Of a DNA stretch of 64,000 nucleotides, positions 8,981 through 18,841 are shown piece after piece. Under the pieces are notes generated by a model, which worked only from the letters and a program-made list of their open reading frames with translations, searched no databases and was not told where the DNA came from. The position numbers and the translations under genes were made by a program. Numbering within the stretch: position 1 is the stretch's first letter; each line of letters opens with the position of its first letter. The DNA comes from Acinetobacter sp. ANC 3929 (lineage in GTDB: Bacteria; Pseudomonadota; Gammaproteobacteria; Pseudomonadales; Moraxellaceae): the NCBI RefSeq assembly GCF_000369405.1, contig NZ_KB849999.1, positions 248,001 through 312,000 of the forward strand, given 5' to 3'.

Positions 8981-9455
8981 TGTAATCTTTCCTTGAACTT
9001 CAAGATTCTTAAGTGTTAAGAAGCTATGATTTGACAACAAAAAAGTTATCTATCGTGATTGGCTATAACTTCATGTAACAAAAATACCATAATTAAAATA
9101 AGAGTAAATGTTCTAAATGAACTAAGCAGTACGCAGGATTAGATGAAAATGGACAAAAATAAATCTTAAAAAATTTATATACATATGTGTTTTTATTTAT
9201 AAAATAATGATAAATATAGATTATTATTTAAAAATAAGAATCATTATTTTTTGCAATTTTCAAAAAAAGTTTTTTCATATGGTCAAAGATTTTTTGTAAA
9301 AAGTAGGATTTATTTCTCCATATTTACTTTTTAGGTATTTTTTTAAACACTTTTGATCTCGCTCAAATAATTTACGCAAAATTTACGCCTTCCGATTCTT
9401 TCAATATAGAGAATTTACGTCCCTAATTTCCATACTAAAGCTGACCTATTTTTAA
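8981..9455. other. AT-rich intergenic region between divergent fadL-like gene and kdpA
   Basis: About 475 bp without a convincing gene. Very A/T-rich with long A and T runs. It must hold the divergent promoters of the fadL-like gene and of kdpABC, including a KdpE site that I cannot place. A 19-bp stretch at 9230-9248 matches 14 of 19 positions of the Fur-box consensus, but the A/T richness makes this weak. No separate kdpF-like mini-gene was recognised directly before kdpA. Confidence 0.5.
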
Positions 9456-11165
9456 ATGGCATTTGCTATGTGGGAATTTATTTCTGTATTTGTCCTTTCC
9501 TTGCTGTTGGCTTATCCGCTCGGTGCTTATCTTGCTGATGTGATGCAAGCAAAGCCAATGAAAAGTGACCGATTGTTTAACTGGATCGAGCAGCCAATTT
9601 ATGCCGTACTTGGCGTAAAGCATCGTGGTATGAACTGGCGTCAATATCTTGCTGCTTTTCTTTTTAGCAATATTTTACTGCTTGGAGCAAGTGTCTCAAT
9701 CCTGATGACACAGGCATGGCTACCGCTAAATCCAGATCATATCCCCAATATGAACTGGGATTTAGCATTGCATACCACGATTTCATTTCTGACTAATACC
9801 AATCAGCAGCATTATTCAGGGCAGGCTCAACTGTCTTATTTATCACAAATGACCGTGATTGTGGGTTTGCAATATTTATCGCCAATTATTGGGCTTGCAT
9901 TATTAGCAGCAATGCTAAGAGCTTTATTTTTGCAATCAGGTAAAAAAGATGATTCAGATCAAAATAATTGGAATCAGATTAATCTTGGTAATTACTGGAT
10001 GGATATCATCCGACCATTGTTTAGATTTTTCATCCCATTAGGCCTTATTTTTTCTTTACTGCTCACTTTTCAAGGTGTCCCAGCGACACTTTCAGCAGGT
10101 CCAACAGCGCAGGTCTTAGATCAAAGCGCTGAGGTGAAAACACAACATATTCCACTTGGTCCAGTTGCGCCGATGGTTGCCATTAAACAGCTTGGCAGTA
10201 ACGGCGGTGGTTGGTATGGCCCAAATAGTAGTGTGCCTCTAGAAAACCCAACACCGTTGTCCAATGTGATTGAGATGATTGCGATCTTACTGATCCCGTT
10301 GTCAGTGGTGTTTATGGTCGGACGCTTTATCCAGCGTAAAAAACTGATGTGGATGATTTTTGGCAGTATGTTACTGATGTCATTGATTTCTACCTCACTG
10401 ACTTTCTGGACTGAAAAATCATCTTTGATTGCTAATGCAGCCTTGATGGAAGGCAAGGAAGTCCGTTTTGGTGCGGATGCATCGGCACTTTGGGCAAGTC
10501 TCACCACACAAGTGAACAATGGTTCAGTCAACATGATGCATGACTCAGCCTCACCACTGACGGGCTTGGTTGAACTGTGCAATATGCTGATCAATGCCAT
10601 ATGGGGTGGGATTGGCTGTGGTTTATTGCAGTTCTTTATTTATCTATTCTTAGCAGTATTTATCGCGGGCTTAATGACAGGGCGGACCCCTGAACTATTT
10701 GGTCGAAAAGTAGAAGTCACTGAAATCAAGCTTTTGGCTTTTGTGATCTTATTACAACCTGTGGTGATTCTTGGTTTGACTGCGATCGCAATCGCATTTC
10801 CAACCCTGACAGGCAATTCCAATCCAGCGTTTCATGGCATTAGCCAAGTGTTTTATGAATATGTCTCTGCCTATGCCAACAATGGCTCTGGTTTTGAAGG
10901 GTTAGGCGATAACACCTTATGGTGGAATCTGAGTGCCAGTGTGGCTTTATTGGCAGGTCGTTATAGCGTGTTGATTATTCCTGTTTTGATTGCTGTCAGT
11001 CTAGCAACCAAACCTCAAGCTGCAGAAAGCAAAGGATCTTTGCACATCGAGTCACCCACATTTGCACTCACCTTAATCGGGATCGTGTTGATTCTCACCT
11101 TATTACAATTCATGCCAGTGTTGGTGATCGGACCAATTGCTGACTATCTGTCTATAAAAGTTTAA
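9456..11165 (+). CDS. kdpA: Potassium-transporting ATPase, K+-binding subunit KdpA
   Basis: Pore-forming, K+-selective subunit of the high-affinity KdpFABC pump in the inner membrane. 569 residues with about ten hydrophobic segments and the repeated selectivity-filter loops: FLTNTNQQHYSG, KQLGSNGGGWYGPNS, and EYVSAYANNGSGFEGLG. First gene of kdpABCDE; 16 bp separate it from kdpB. Two starts are possible (9456 or 9468); neither has a strong ribosome-binding site. Expected to be induced by K+ limitation through KdpDE. Confidence 0.97.
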   Translation: MAFAMWEFISVFVLSLLLAYPLGAYLADVMQAKPMKSDRLFNWIEQPIYAVLGVKHRGMNWRQYLAAFLFSNILLLGASVSILMTQAWLPLNPDHIPNMNWDLALHTTISFLTNTNQQHYSGQAQLSYLSQMTVIVGLQYLSPIIGLALLAAMLRALFLQSGKKDDSDQNNWNQINLGNYWMDIIRPLFRFFIPLGLIFSLLLTFQGVPATLSAGPTAQVLDQSAEVKTQHIPLGPVAPMVAIKQLGSNGGGWYGPNSSVPLENPTPLSNVIEMIAILLIPLSVVFMVGRFIQRKKLMWMIFGSMLLMSLISTSLTFWTEKSSLIANAALMEGKEVRFGADASALWASLTTQVNNGSVNMMHDSASPLTGLVELCNMLINAIWGGIGCGLLQFFIYLFLAVFIAGLMTGRTPELFGRKVEVTEIKLLAFVILLQPVVILGLTAIAIAFPTLTGNSNPAFHGISQVFYEYVSAYANNGSGFEGLGDNTLWWNLSASVALLAGRYSVLIIPVLIAVSLATKPQAAESKGSLHIESPTFALTLIGIVLILTLLQFMPVLVIGPIADYLSIKV

Positions 11166-11181
11166 GTGTGGAGCAAGCACA

Positions 11182-13194
11182 ATGAAACATTCAAATGCGA
11201 CACAACACATGGATATTTTAAATAAAGAAATCCTGCAACAAACTTTTTATAAGCTGTTACCGCAATATGCCTTTAAGAATCCAGTCATGGCATGTGTATG
11301 GGTGGGTACACTCTTAACCATTGCAGCGACCTTAATGGGAAGTACCAGCTTAGGTTTTGGTTTAGTACTGAGCTTGATCCTATTGGTCACCGTATTATTC
11401 GCCAATTATGCTGAAGCAGTTGCAGAAGAAAAAGGACGTGGACAGGCAGCATCCTTACGTCAAGCGCGTGAGAACTTAACGGCTAATCGTATCTCCGATT
11501 TAAATGCTGTACCGAACACGATTTCCGCCAATCTACTCAAAAAAGATGATTTGGTGATTGTTAAAGCCGGTGAAATTGTCCCTGCTGATGGGGAGATTAT
11601 TCAAGGTTTCGCTACGATTAATGAGTCTGCGGTTACTGGTGAGTCTGCGCCTGTATTGCGTGAAGCCAATACTGACCGTTCAGGTGTCATTGGTGGGACC
11701 AAAGTTTTATCTGATGAAATTATTATTCGGGTGAGTAATGAAGCCGGACATAGCTTTCTAGACCGTATGATTGCATTGGTTGAAGGGGCTAATCGTCAAA
11801 AAACACCAAATGAGATTGCACTGAGTATCTTACTCAATATCATGACTATTACTTTTATTGTTGTGGTTGCGACCTTGCCATTCATCGGAGCAATGGTCGG
11901 GATCAAAATCAGTCTAGTCTTGTTGATTGCTTTACTAGTGTGTTTGATTCCAACCACGATTGGAGGATTACTGCCTGCGATTGGGATTGCAGGCATGAAC
12001 CGCGCCTTAAAAGCCAATGTTCTTGCTAAATCAGGCAAAGCCGTCGAAGTTGCTGGTGATATTGATGTGCTGCTCCTAGATAAAACAGGCACGATCACCT
12101 ATGGCGATCGTCAAGCCACTGCCTTTTATCCTTTGGCAGGCGTAAGCCCAAGTGAGTTGCGCCAAGCCGCCATGTTAACTTCTTTTGCCGACCCAACTCC
12201 TGAAGGGAAGTCCGTGGTGAGTCTAGGCAAAGAATTGGGTGAAAGCATTAAAGAACCAGCAGCTGCGGAATTTATCCAGTTTAGTGCTGCAACACGATTG
12301 TCTGGAGTGAATTTAGTGATGGGGCAAAGCATTCGTAAAGGTGCTGTGGACGCTATTCTTAAATTTACCAACCAAGACATCAAGGATAACGTTGAGCTTA
12401 AAACCCGCGTGGAACAGGTTGCATCGAAAGGTGCAACACCACTCGTGGTTGCTTCGAATCATAGTATTTTAGGGGTGATTGAACTCTCAGATGTGATTAA
12501 ACAAGGCATTAAAGAACGCTTTGCACTATTACGTGAGATGGGTATTAAAACCATTATGGTCACAGGGGATAACCCATTGACTGCCGCTGCGATTGCAGCT
12601 GAAGCAGGGGTGGATGATTATATTGCTGAAGCACGGCCTGAAGATAAACTGGCTTGCATTCGTAAAGAACAAGCGGCTGGTAAATTGGTGGCGATGGTGG
12701 GTGACGGAACCAATGATGCGCCTGCTTTGGCTCAAGCAGATATTGGCTTGGCCATGAATTCAGGCACCCAAGCAGCCAAAGAAGCAGGCAATATGGTGGA
12801 TCTCGACTCAGATCCAACCAAACTGCTCGATGTCGTGGAAATTGGGAAGCAGCAGTTAATCACACGCGGTGCGTTAACCACCTTTTCTTTGGCAAATGAT
12901 GTATCTAAGTACTTTGTGATTTTACCTGCATTGTTTGCTGTGGCAATTCCTGAACTTGGGGTGCTCAATATTTTGCAGTTGAGCAGTCCAAGCAGTGCTG
13001 TGATTTCAGCCTTGATCTTTAATGCGCTAATTATTCCGATGTTGATTCCATTGGCATTAAAAGGGGTGCAGTTTAAGCCTGCCAGTGCCTTGCAATTATT
13101 ACGCCGTAATATGCTGATCTATGGTGTAGGTGGAGTAATTTTTCCTTTTATTGCGATCAAGTTGATTGACCTTGTTGTGTCATTGTGGATTTAG
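11182..13194 (+). CDS. kdpB: Potassium-transporting P-type ATPase KdpB
   Basis: Catalytic P-type ATPase subunit that energises K+ uptake by KdpA. It shows the actuator TGES at residues 152-155 (the Ser corresponds to the inhibitory phosphoserine known in E. coli), the phosphorylation motif DKTGTIT with D300, MVTGDNPLTAAAIAAEAG, and the hinge VGDGTNDAPALAQAD. Length 670, close to the E. coli 682. It is separated from kdpC by 9 bp with gagagaa as ribosome-binding site. Confidence 0.98.
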   Translation: MKHSNATQHMDILNKEILQQTFYKLLPQYAFKNPVMACVWVGTLLTIAATLMGSTSLGFGLVLSLILLVTVLFANYAEAVAEEKGRGQAASLRQARENLTANRISDLNAVPNTISANLLKKDDLVIVKAGEIVPADGEIIQGFATINESAVTGESAPVLREANTDRSGVIGGTKVLSDEIIIRVSNEAGHSFLDRMIALVEGANRQKTPNEIALSILLNIMTITFIVVVATLPFIGAMVGIKISLVLLIALLVCLIPTTIGGLLPAIGIAGMNRALKANVLAKSGKAVEVAGDIDVLLLDKTGTITYGDRQATAFYPLAGVSPSELRQAAMLTSFADPTPEGKSVVSLGKELGESIKEPAAAEFIQFSAATRLSGVNLVMGQSIRKGAVDAILKFTNQDIKDNVELKTRVEQVASKGATPLVVASNHSILGVIELSDVIKQGIKERFALLREMGIKTIMVTGDNPLTAAAIAAEAGVDDYIAEARPEDKLACIRKEQAAGKLVAMVGDGTNDAPALAQADIGLAMNSGTQAAKEAGNMVDLDSDPTKLLDVVEIGKQQLITRGALTTFSLANDVSKYFVILPALFAVAIPELGVLNILQLSSPSSAVISALIFNALIIPMLIPLALKGVQFKPASALQLLRRNMLIYGVGGVIFPFIAIKLIDLVVSLWI

Positions 13195-13203
13195 GAGAGA
13201 GAA

Positions 13204-13815
13204 ATGAATACATTAGAAAATCTGCCCTTATCAACCGAAGACCAGTCTGCGCTACGTCCGAGTATTGGGATGATCTTGGTTGGCTTTTTGATTGCAGGCG
13301 TGTTGTATAGTGTTGTAAGCGTTTCTATCGCTCAATTGATCTTTCCAAATCAGGCGAATGGTAGTTTGATTGAGCTGAATGGACAGGTTGTCGGTTCGAG
13401 TTTAGTTGGGCAGAATTTCGTGAGTGAACAATATTTTCATGCTCGCCCCAGCGCGGTAAGTTACAGTGTAGATGGAATGGCAGGGAGTAATTTGGCGGTC
13501 TCTAATCCTGACTTACAAAAACAAATTAAAGAAAGAACACTACAATTTGCACTGCATAATCGGATTGCTGAGCAGCAGGTGCCACTGGACATGATCACTG
13601 CATCAGGCAGTGGGATTGACCCAGATATTTCACCTGAAAGTGCCTTATTACAGGTGAAACGCGTAGCACAGCAGCGTCATTTGTCAGAGTCACAGGTTAA
13701 AGATTTAGTAGTGCAACAGATTCAGCCTGCACAGTTAGGTTTATATGGACAGGCACGAGTCAATGTTTTACAACTGAATTTGACCCTAGATCAATTGTCA
13801 TCAACCACACGGTGA
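13204..13815 (+). CDS. kdpC: Potassium-transporting ATPase subunit KdpC
   Basis: Periplasmic, single-membrane-anchor subunit that stabilises the KdpFABC complex. One N-terminal transmembrane segment (about residues 22-45) is followed by a soluble domain with the KdpC signatures FHARPSAVSY and GSGIDPDISPESALLQVKRVA. 203 residues is normal. It is the third gene of the operon, ending 12 bp before kdpD. Confidence 0.97.
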   Translation: MNTLENLPLSTEDQSALRPSIGMILVGFLIAGVLYSVVSVSIAQLIFPNQANGSLIELNGQVVGSSLVGQNFVSEQYFHARPSAVSYSVDGMAGSNLAVSNPDLQKQIKERTLQFALHNRIAEQQVPLDMITASGSGIDPDISPESALLQVKRVAQQRHLSESQVKDLVVQQIQPAQLGLYGQARVNVLQLNLTLDQLSSTTR

Positions 13816-13827
13816 TAGAGCGTAATT

Positions 13828-16476
13828 ATGCAGATCGACCGTAATAACAAAGCGGATGCATGGCTGGCACATAGTCAGCGTGAACAGTCTGGACGTCTGA
13901 CCATTTTCTTGGGGGCTGCACCAGGTGTAGGGAAAACCTATGCGATGCTGACACGAGCACATGAGTTGATGCAGCAAGGGCAGCATGTTGTGATTGGATT
14001 GGTAGAAACCCACGGTCGATCTGATACAGAACGTTTGATTCAGGGGCTGAATGTTATTCCTAGAAAAATTATGGAATATCAAGGGCGAGACTTGGAAGAG
14101 ATGGATCTCGACCAAATTCTTAAGTTAAAACCTGAAATTGTGTTGGTTGATGAGCTGGCACATCGGAATGTACCAAATAGTCGGCATGAATATCGCTGGC
14201 AGGATGTGAATGAATTATTGGATGCGGGTATCGATGTCTATAGCACCTTAAATATTCAGCATCTGGAAAGTCTCAATGATGTGGTGTATCAGATCACGGG
14301 GATTCGGGTTAGCGAAACTGTACCTGATGCGTTGTTAAAACGTTTGAAAGATATTCGTCTGGTCGATCTACCTGTGCCTGAATTATTAGAACGTATGAAT
14401 CATGGCAAGATTTATTTGGCTGATGTTGCACCGCATGCACTGCAAGGTTTTTTTAAACCTGCACATTTAACCGCCTTACGTGATTTAGCCATTCAAACCG
14501 TTGCAGGACAAGTTGAAATTGATTATCGGGAAAAGTTTGTCGCACAAGGACAGATTATCCCGATTCAGAATCATGTCATGTTGGCGATTGATGGGTCAGA
14601 GTTTTCGGAGGACTTGGTACGTCGGGCGCATCGTATTGCCGAAAGGCGCAATGCAGCTTGGAGTGTGATTTCGATTCAAAAAAGCCAGAATTCCAATACA
14701 CAAGTTTTTGCAGTGACCAAAGCCTTTAATCTAGCACGTAAACTGGGTGCGGATACCTATTTGCTCTATAGCAATCATATTGCGTCGACCATTTTACAGG
14801 CGGCCTATGATTATGGTGCATCGAATATTCTGCTCGGTAAAAGTCCTCAAAAATCATTATGGCAGCGTTTATTCTCAGATCATATTGCCGATCAATTATT
14901 AGAGAAGCAGCATCCTTTTGAAATTACTTTTGTTCAACCTTTAAAAACTAAAAATCATGAAATGAAGCAGCGGGTCGATAGCACTGCTTCATCATGGTCG
15001 AAGCAAGTACTGACGTTTCATCCACGTGAAATGATAGAAAGTATTTTGATCGTGTTGTTGGGGTTAATTGCTGCAACGGTGAGCGATCATTTTATTGGTT
15101 ATAGTGAGTTGGCTTTAATTTTTGTGGTCACGGTACTTGTAGTTGCGATGCGTGCAAGGATGTTTATCACGATTCTAAGTGTCCTGATTTGTTTCTTGCT
15201 CTATAACTATTTCTTTATCGAACCTCGTTTTACCTTTCGAATTAGTGCTGAGCGTGGGGTGATGACGATTGTCATCTTTATCGTTTCAGCCCTGCTGGTG
15301 GGACGTTTAGCCAATCAGTTACGTGCTCAGGTATTGAGTTTACGCGCGGCGAACTCGCTCTCTTTACAGCTACAAGAATTGGAGCGGAAATTATCCAGCT
15401 GTGTTGATATTGAACAAGTCTTAAGTGTCGCCAAACAACATTTGGAAAGTTCTTTAAATGCTGTGGTTTGGCTTCGGATCGGAACACAGGAATTGGGTGA
15501 TCATTCTGTATTTAATGAAAAAGATCAAATTGCAGCAAATTGGACTCAGAAAAATGCCAAGCCTTGTGGCCGTTTTACCAATACCTTAACCCAGTCTGAA
15601 TGGTGGTTTAATCCGCTTAATCTCGTCGGTGGGTTTGGGGTGATTGCGATACGTTTTCAGCAAAATGCAGAAAATATCAGTTTTGAACAACAACGTCTGG
15701 CTGAGTTGATGATCGATGATATTGCCCAAACGGCTTCTCGAGTACAGTTGTCTTTACAGTTAGAAAATTCACGAGTGGTGGCTGAAACTGAAAAGTTACG
15801 TTCTGCGCTATTGTCTTCGGTTTCGCATGACCTACGCTCACCGTTGGCTGCGATGATTGGTTCTGCTGATAGTCTGAAATACTACGGCGAGCAAATGTCA
15901 GAACAAGATCGACATGAATTGTTAGATACCATTCATGTTGAAGGTGAACGCTTGGACCGTTATATTCAAAACTTATTGGATATGACCCGACTTGGTCACC
16001 AAGGTTTAAGTTTAAGCCGAGACTGGATTGGGGTTGAAGAACTGATTGGTTCTGCCACCCAACGATTGAAACGCTATCAACCTAAGGTCAATATTGATGT
16101 GGCTTTGAGTGAGGATTTACCCCAACTCTATGTTCATCCAGCCTTGATTGAACAAGCAGTTTTTAATGTATTAGAAAATGCTGCCAAGTTTTCACCTGAT
16201 GATGTTCCGATCGAAGTAACAATTAAACAAGAGGGTAGTTTCCTGCAAATTGATATCGTCGATCAAGGTGTCGGGATTCCCGAAGATGAACGTGAGCAAA
16301 TCTTTGATATGTTTTATACCATGCAACGTGGAGATCGTGGTAAAACAGGAACAGGCTTAGGTCTCGCCATTGTAAAAGCCATTATCGGGGCGCATATGGG
16401 CAGTATTGAAGCCTTGGCAGGCACGTATGGTCAGGGCACCTTGATTAGAATACGATTACCACTTCATCAGGATTAA
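13828..16476 (+). CDS. kdpD: Osmosensitive K+ channel sensor histidine kinase KdpD
   Basis: Inner-membrane sensor of K+ limitation that phosphorylates KdpE. Domain order: N-terminal KdpD domain with Walker A GAAPGVGKT (residues 29-37), universal-stress-protein-like domain (about 245-370), four closely packed membrane helices (about 405-500), GAF-like linker, HisKA with phosphoacceptor H667 in SVSHDLRSPL, and an HATPase with NVLENAAKFS and GTGLGLAIVKAI. Length 882. It follows kdpC directly, so pump and regulator appear to be one transcription unit. Confidence 0.97.
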   Translation: MQIDRNNKADAWLAHSQREQSGRLTIFLGAAPGVGKTYAMLTRAHELMQQGQHVVIGLVETHGRSDTERLIQGLNVIPRKIMEYQGRDLEEMDLDQILKLKPEIVLVDELAHRNVPNSRHEYRWQDVNELLDAGIDVYSTLNIQHLESLNDVVYQITGIRVSETVPDALLKRLKDIRLVDLPVPELLERMNHGKIYLADVAPHALQGFFKPAHLTALRDLAIQTVAGQVEIDYREKFVAQGQIIPIQNHVMLAIDGSEFSEDLVRRAHRIAERRNAAWSVISIQKSQNSNTQVFAVTKAFNLARKLGADTYLLYSNHIASTILQAAYDYGASNILLGKSPQKSLWQRLFSDHIADQLLEKQHPFEITFVQPLKTKNHEMKQRVDSTASSWSKQVLTFHPREMIESILIVLLGLIAATVSDHFIGYSELALIFVVTVLVVAMRARMFITILSVLICFLLYNYFFIEPRFTFRISAERGVMTIVIFIVSALLVGRLANQLRAQVLSLRAANSLSLQLQELERKLSSCVDIEQVLSVAKQHLESSLNAVVWLRIGTQELGDHSVFNEKDQIAANWTQKNAKPCGRFTNTLTQSEWWFNPLNLVGGFGVIAIRFQQNAENISFEQQRLAELMIDDIAQTASRVQLSLQLENSRVVAETEKLRSALLSSVSHDLRSPLAAMIGSADSLKYYGEQMSEQDRHELLDTIHVEGERLDRYIQNLLDMTRLGHQGLSLSRDWIGVEELIGSATQRLKRYQPKVNIDVALSEDLPQLYVHPALIEQAVFNVLENAAKFSPDDVPIEVTIKQEGSFLQIDIVDQGVGIPEDEREQIFDMFYTMQRGDRGKTGTGLGLAIVKAIIGAHMGSIEALAGTYGQGTLIRIRLPLHQD

Positions 16477-16487
16477 AATCATCATTT

Positions 16488-17186
16488 ATGCCGCAAACAT
16501 TCAATCAGCATGCTTCTATTCTCATTATTGATGATGAGCCACAAATTCGGAAATTTCTAGATATCGCTTTGCGTGCACAAGGCTATCAAGTGAATGTCGC
16601 TGAAAATGGGATGAAAGGGTTGGAGACCTTGGCGACACGTGGTGCTGATCTGTTGATTCTAGATCTGGGTTTACCTGATATTGAAGGACAAGAGGTTTTA
16701 ACTGAATTGCGACAGTGGTCGGATATTCCTGTCATCGTATTATCGGCACGTCCAGACGAAAATCAAAAAATTAAACTGCTGGATTCAGGTGCCAATGATT
16801 ATGTCACCAAGCCCTTTAGCATTCAGGAGTTATGTGCTCGTATTCGTGTGATGTTTCGAAATAAACCACAGCACTCAGAGCAAAATACTGTGTTTAATGA
16901 TGGGCAGCTTTGGGTTGATGTCGCAGAACATGCAGCCAAACTGGCAGATGAAGAAATTGCTTTAACCAAAAAAGAATTTCAGCTATTGGCGTTGCTGATC
17001 CGACATCAAGGCAAGATCGTAACACAAAAACAGATCATGACCGAGTTATGGGGGATTAGCCATGAAGAAGATACCCACTATCTGAGAATATTGGTGAAAA
17101 AACTCAGAACTAAAATAGGCGATTCCGCAATGACACCAAAGTATATTTTTACCATTGCTGGGGTTGGATTACGCTTTGGCGAATAG
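16488..17186 (+). CDS. kdpE: KDP operon response regulator KdpE
   Basis: OmpR-family response regulator that activates kdpABC. Receiver domain with acidic pocket (IIDDEPQIRKFL), phosphoacceptor D59 in LLILDLGLPD and conserved Lys in YVTKPFS; the C-terminal winged helix contains ALTKKEFQLLALL and LRILVKKLRTKI. 232 residues. Starts 11 bp after kdpD and ends the operon; the 29 bp before the convergent ligase gene hold no clear terminator. Confidence 0.97.
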   Translation: MPQTFNQHASILIIDDEPQIRKFLDIALRAQGYQVNVAENGMKGLETLATRGADLLILDLGLPDIEGQEVLTELRQWSDIPVIVLSARPDENQKIKLLDSGANDYVTKPFSIQELCARIRVMFRNKPQHSEQNTVFNDGQLWVDVAEHAAKLADEEIALTKKEFQLLALLIRHQGKIVTQKQIMTELWGISHEEDTHYLRILVKKLRTKIGDSAMTPKYIFTIAGVGLRFGE

Positions 17187-17215
17187 TGAGTTTCTTCTGT
17201 CGTGGTATTCAGTCA

Positions 17216-18841
17216 TTACGATTTTAGTAAAAAATCACCATATTTTTCGCGTAGTTCAGCTTTAACAATTTTCCCTGTTCCATTGATAGGTAGAGCATCA
17301 ACAAAAATCACAGCATCTGGAACCTGCCAAGATGCAATTTTATCTGCAAAATATGCAAGCACATCTTGTTCGGTTAAAGAAGCGTGCTCGTGTTTCACAG
17401 CAATTAAAATTGGACGTTCATCCCATTTTGGATGGCGCGCTGCAATGGCTGCTGCCATACGAATTTCAGGATGGCCCACGGCAATATTCTCTAATTCAAC
17501 GGATGAAATCCACTCACCACCAGATTTGATTAAATCTTTGGCACGATCACGAATGGTCATGTATCCATCCGAATCAATGGTTGCAATATCACCTGTATCA
17601 AACCAACCGTCTGAAGTAAGAGAACTTTTCGCTTGATTAAAATAGTGATCAACGACCCATGGACCGCGAACTTGAAGGTTTCCTTGGGTGTGCCCATCAT
17701 TTGCTAGTGGTGTGATGCTATTTTCATCAACAATGCGTAGTTCTATACCAAAAGGTGGACGACCTTGGCTTTGTCGCAATTTCTCAAGTTCTTCTGGATT
17801 TAACGCATCATGTTTTGCTTTGGGTTGATTGGCTGTGCCCAGTGGGCTTATTTCTGACATCCCCCATGCATGAATCGTGTCGCAATGATACGTGTTTTTA
17901 AATTCACGGATGATTGAAGGTGGGCAAGTCGCACCTCCAACAACATTGCGTTGCATACTTTCCAAGCTACTGCCTATTTTTTTAGCAGCAACCAATAGGC
18001 CTTGCCAAATGGTCGGCACACCCAAAGCCACGGTCACTTTATAATCGTCAATCAAGTGAACGAGGCTCTCGCCATCTAAATTTGGTCCAGGCAAAACTAA
18101 AGAGCTACCCACCATCGCGGCTGCATAGGGGATGCCCCAGGCATTGACATGGAACATGGGAACCACAGGCATGACAATATCTCGAGCAGAAATATTTAAT
18201 GAGTCAGGCAGTGCAATCGCCATACTATGTAGTAAGGTCGAACGATGGCTATATAAGACACCCTTAGGATTGCCTGTCGTACCAGAGGTATAGCATAAGG
18301 AACTCGGTGTTTCTTCTTTGAATTGTGGCCAATCAAATTCAACCGATTGATCTTGAATTAACGCATCATAGAAAATAATGTTTGGAAGTGCAGCAGTGAC
18401 GCTTTCCTCATACGCGCTTAAACAGATAAATTTCTCAACTGAAGGTACTTTATCTTTAAGGGCGCTGATTAATGGCAAAAATGTAATGTCGAAGAAGATA
18501 ATTTTATCTTGAGCATCATTAATAATGAAGGTTAATTGCTCTAGAAATAATCGGGGGTTAATGGTGTGGCAAACATAACCACATCCAGAAATGGCATACC
18601 ATGATTCTAAATGGCGATGGTTATTCCATGCAATTGTTGCAATACGATCGCCCTCTGTTAAGTTAAATGCCTTGAAAGCATTTGCTAAGCGTTTGGTATT
18701 TTGCTGAATATGTTTCCAATCCGTTTTGTACAGTTGACCATCGACTTCACGTGAAAAAATAGCAGTATCTGCATGGTATTTTGCTGCATGCTCAATTAAG
18801 TTACTGATCAATAAATCCTGATGTATCATTTTTCCAAACAT
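17216..18841 (-). CDS. alkK: AlkK-type medium/long-chain fatty acyl-CoA ligase
   Basis: AMP-forming ligase that activates fatty acids to acyl-CoA. The AMP-binding P-loop SSLCYTSGTTGNPKGVLYSH, the HAWGMSE motif, the adenylate-binding SDGWFDTGD and the C-terminal RAKDLIKSGGEWIS hinge with the catalytic PINGTGKIVK lysine are all present. Sequence and length (541) run parallel to AlkK of the Pseudomonas alkane-degradation plasmid, including the unusual start MFGKMI; hence the symbol. There are no other alkane genes beside it. It could feed beta-oxidation or wax/triacylglycerol synthesis. Confidence 0.88.
   Translation of the reverse strand: MFGKMIHQDLLISNLIEHAAKYHADTAIFSREVDGQLYKTDWKHIQQNTKRLANAFKAFNLTEGDRIATIAWNNHRHLESWYAISGCGYVCHTINPRLFLEQLTFIINDAQDKIIFFDITFLPLISALKDKVPSVEKFICLSAYEESVTAALPNIIFYDALIQDQSVEFDWPQFKEETPSSLCYTSGTTGNPKGVLYSHRSTLLHSMAIALPDSLNISARDIVMPVVPMFHVNAWGIPYAAAMVGSSLVLPGPNLDGESLVHLIDDYKVTVALGVPTIWQGLLVAAKKIGSSLESMQRNVVGGATCPPSIIREFKNTYHCDTIHAWGMSEISPLGTANQPKAKHDALNPEELEKLRQSQGRPPFGIELRIVDENSITPLANDGHTQGNLQVRGPWVVDHYFNQAKSSLTSDGWFDTGDIATIDSDGYMTIRDRAKDLIKSGGEWISSVELENIAVGHPEIRMAAAIAARHPKWDERPILIAVKHEHASLTEQDVLAYFADKIASWQVPDAVIFVDALPINGTGKIVKAELREKYGDFLLKS

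Noticed and set aside
10121..10600. 159-codon minus-strand frame inside kdpA
   Set aside because: Lies entirely opposite a clear conserved membrane-protein gene; it is a shadow of kdpA codon usage.
17202..17636. 144-codon plus-strand frame opposite the acyl-CoA ligase
   Set aside because: Antisense to a well-conserved gene, with no recognisable protein features.
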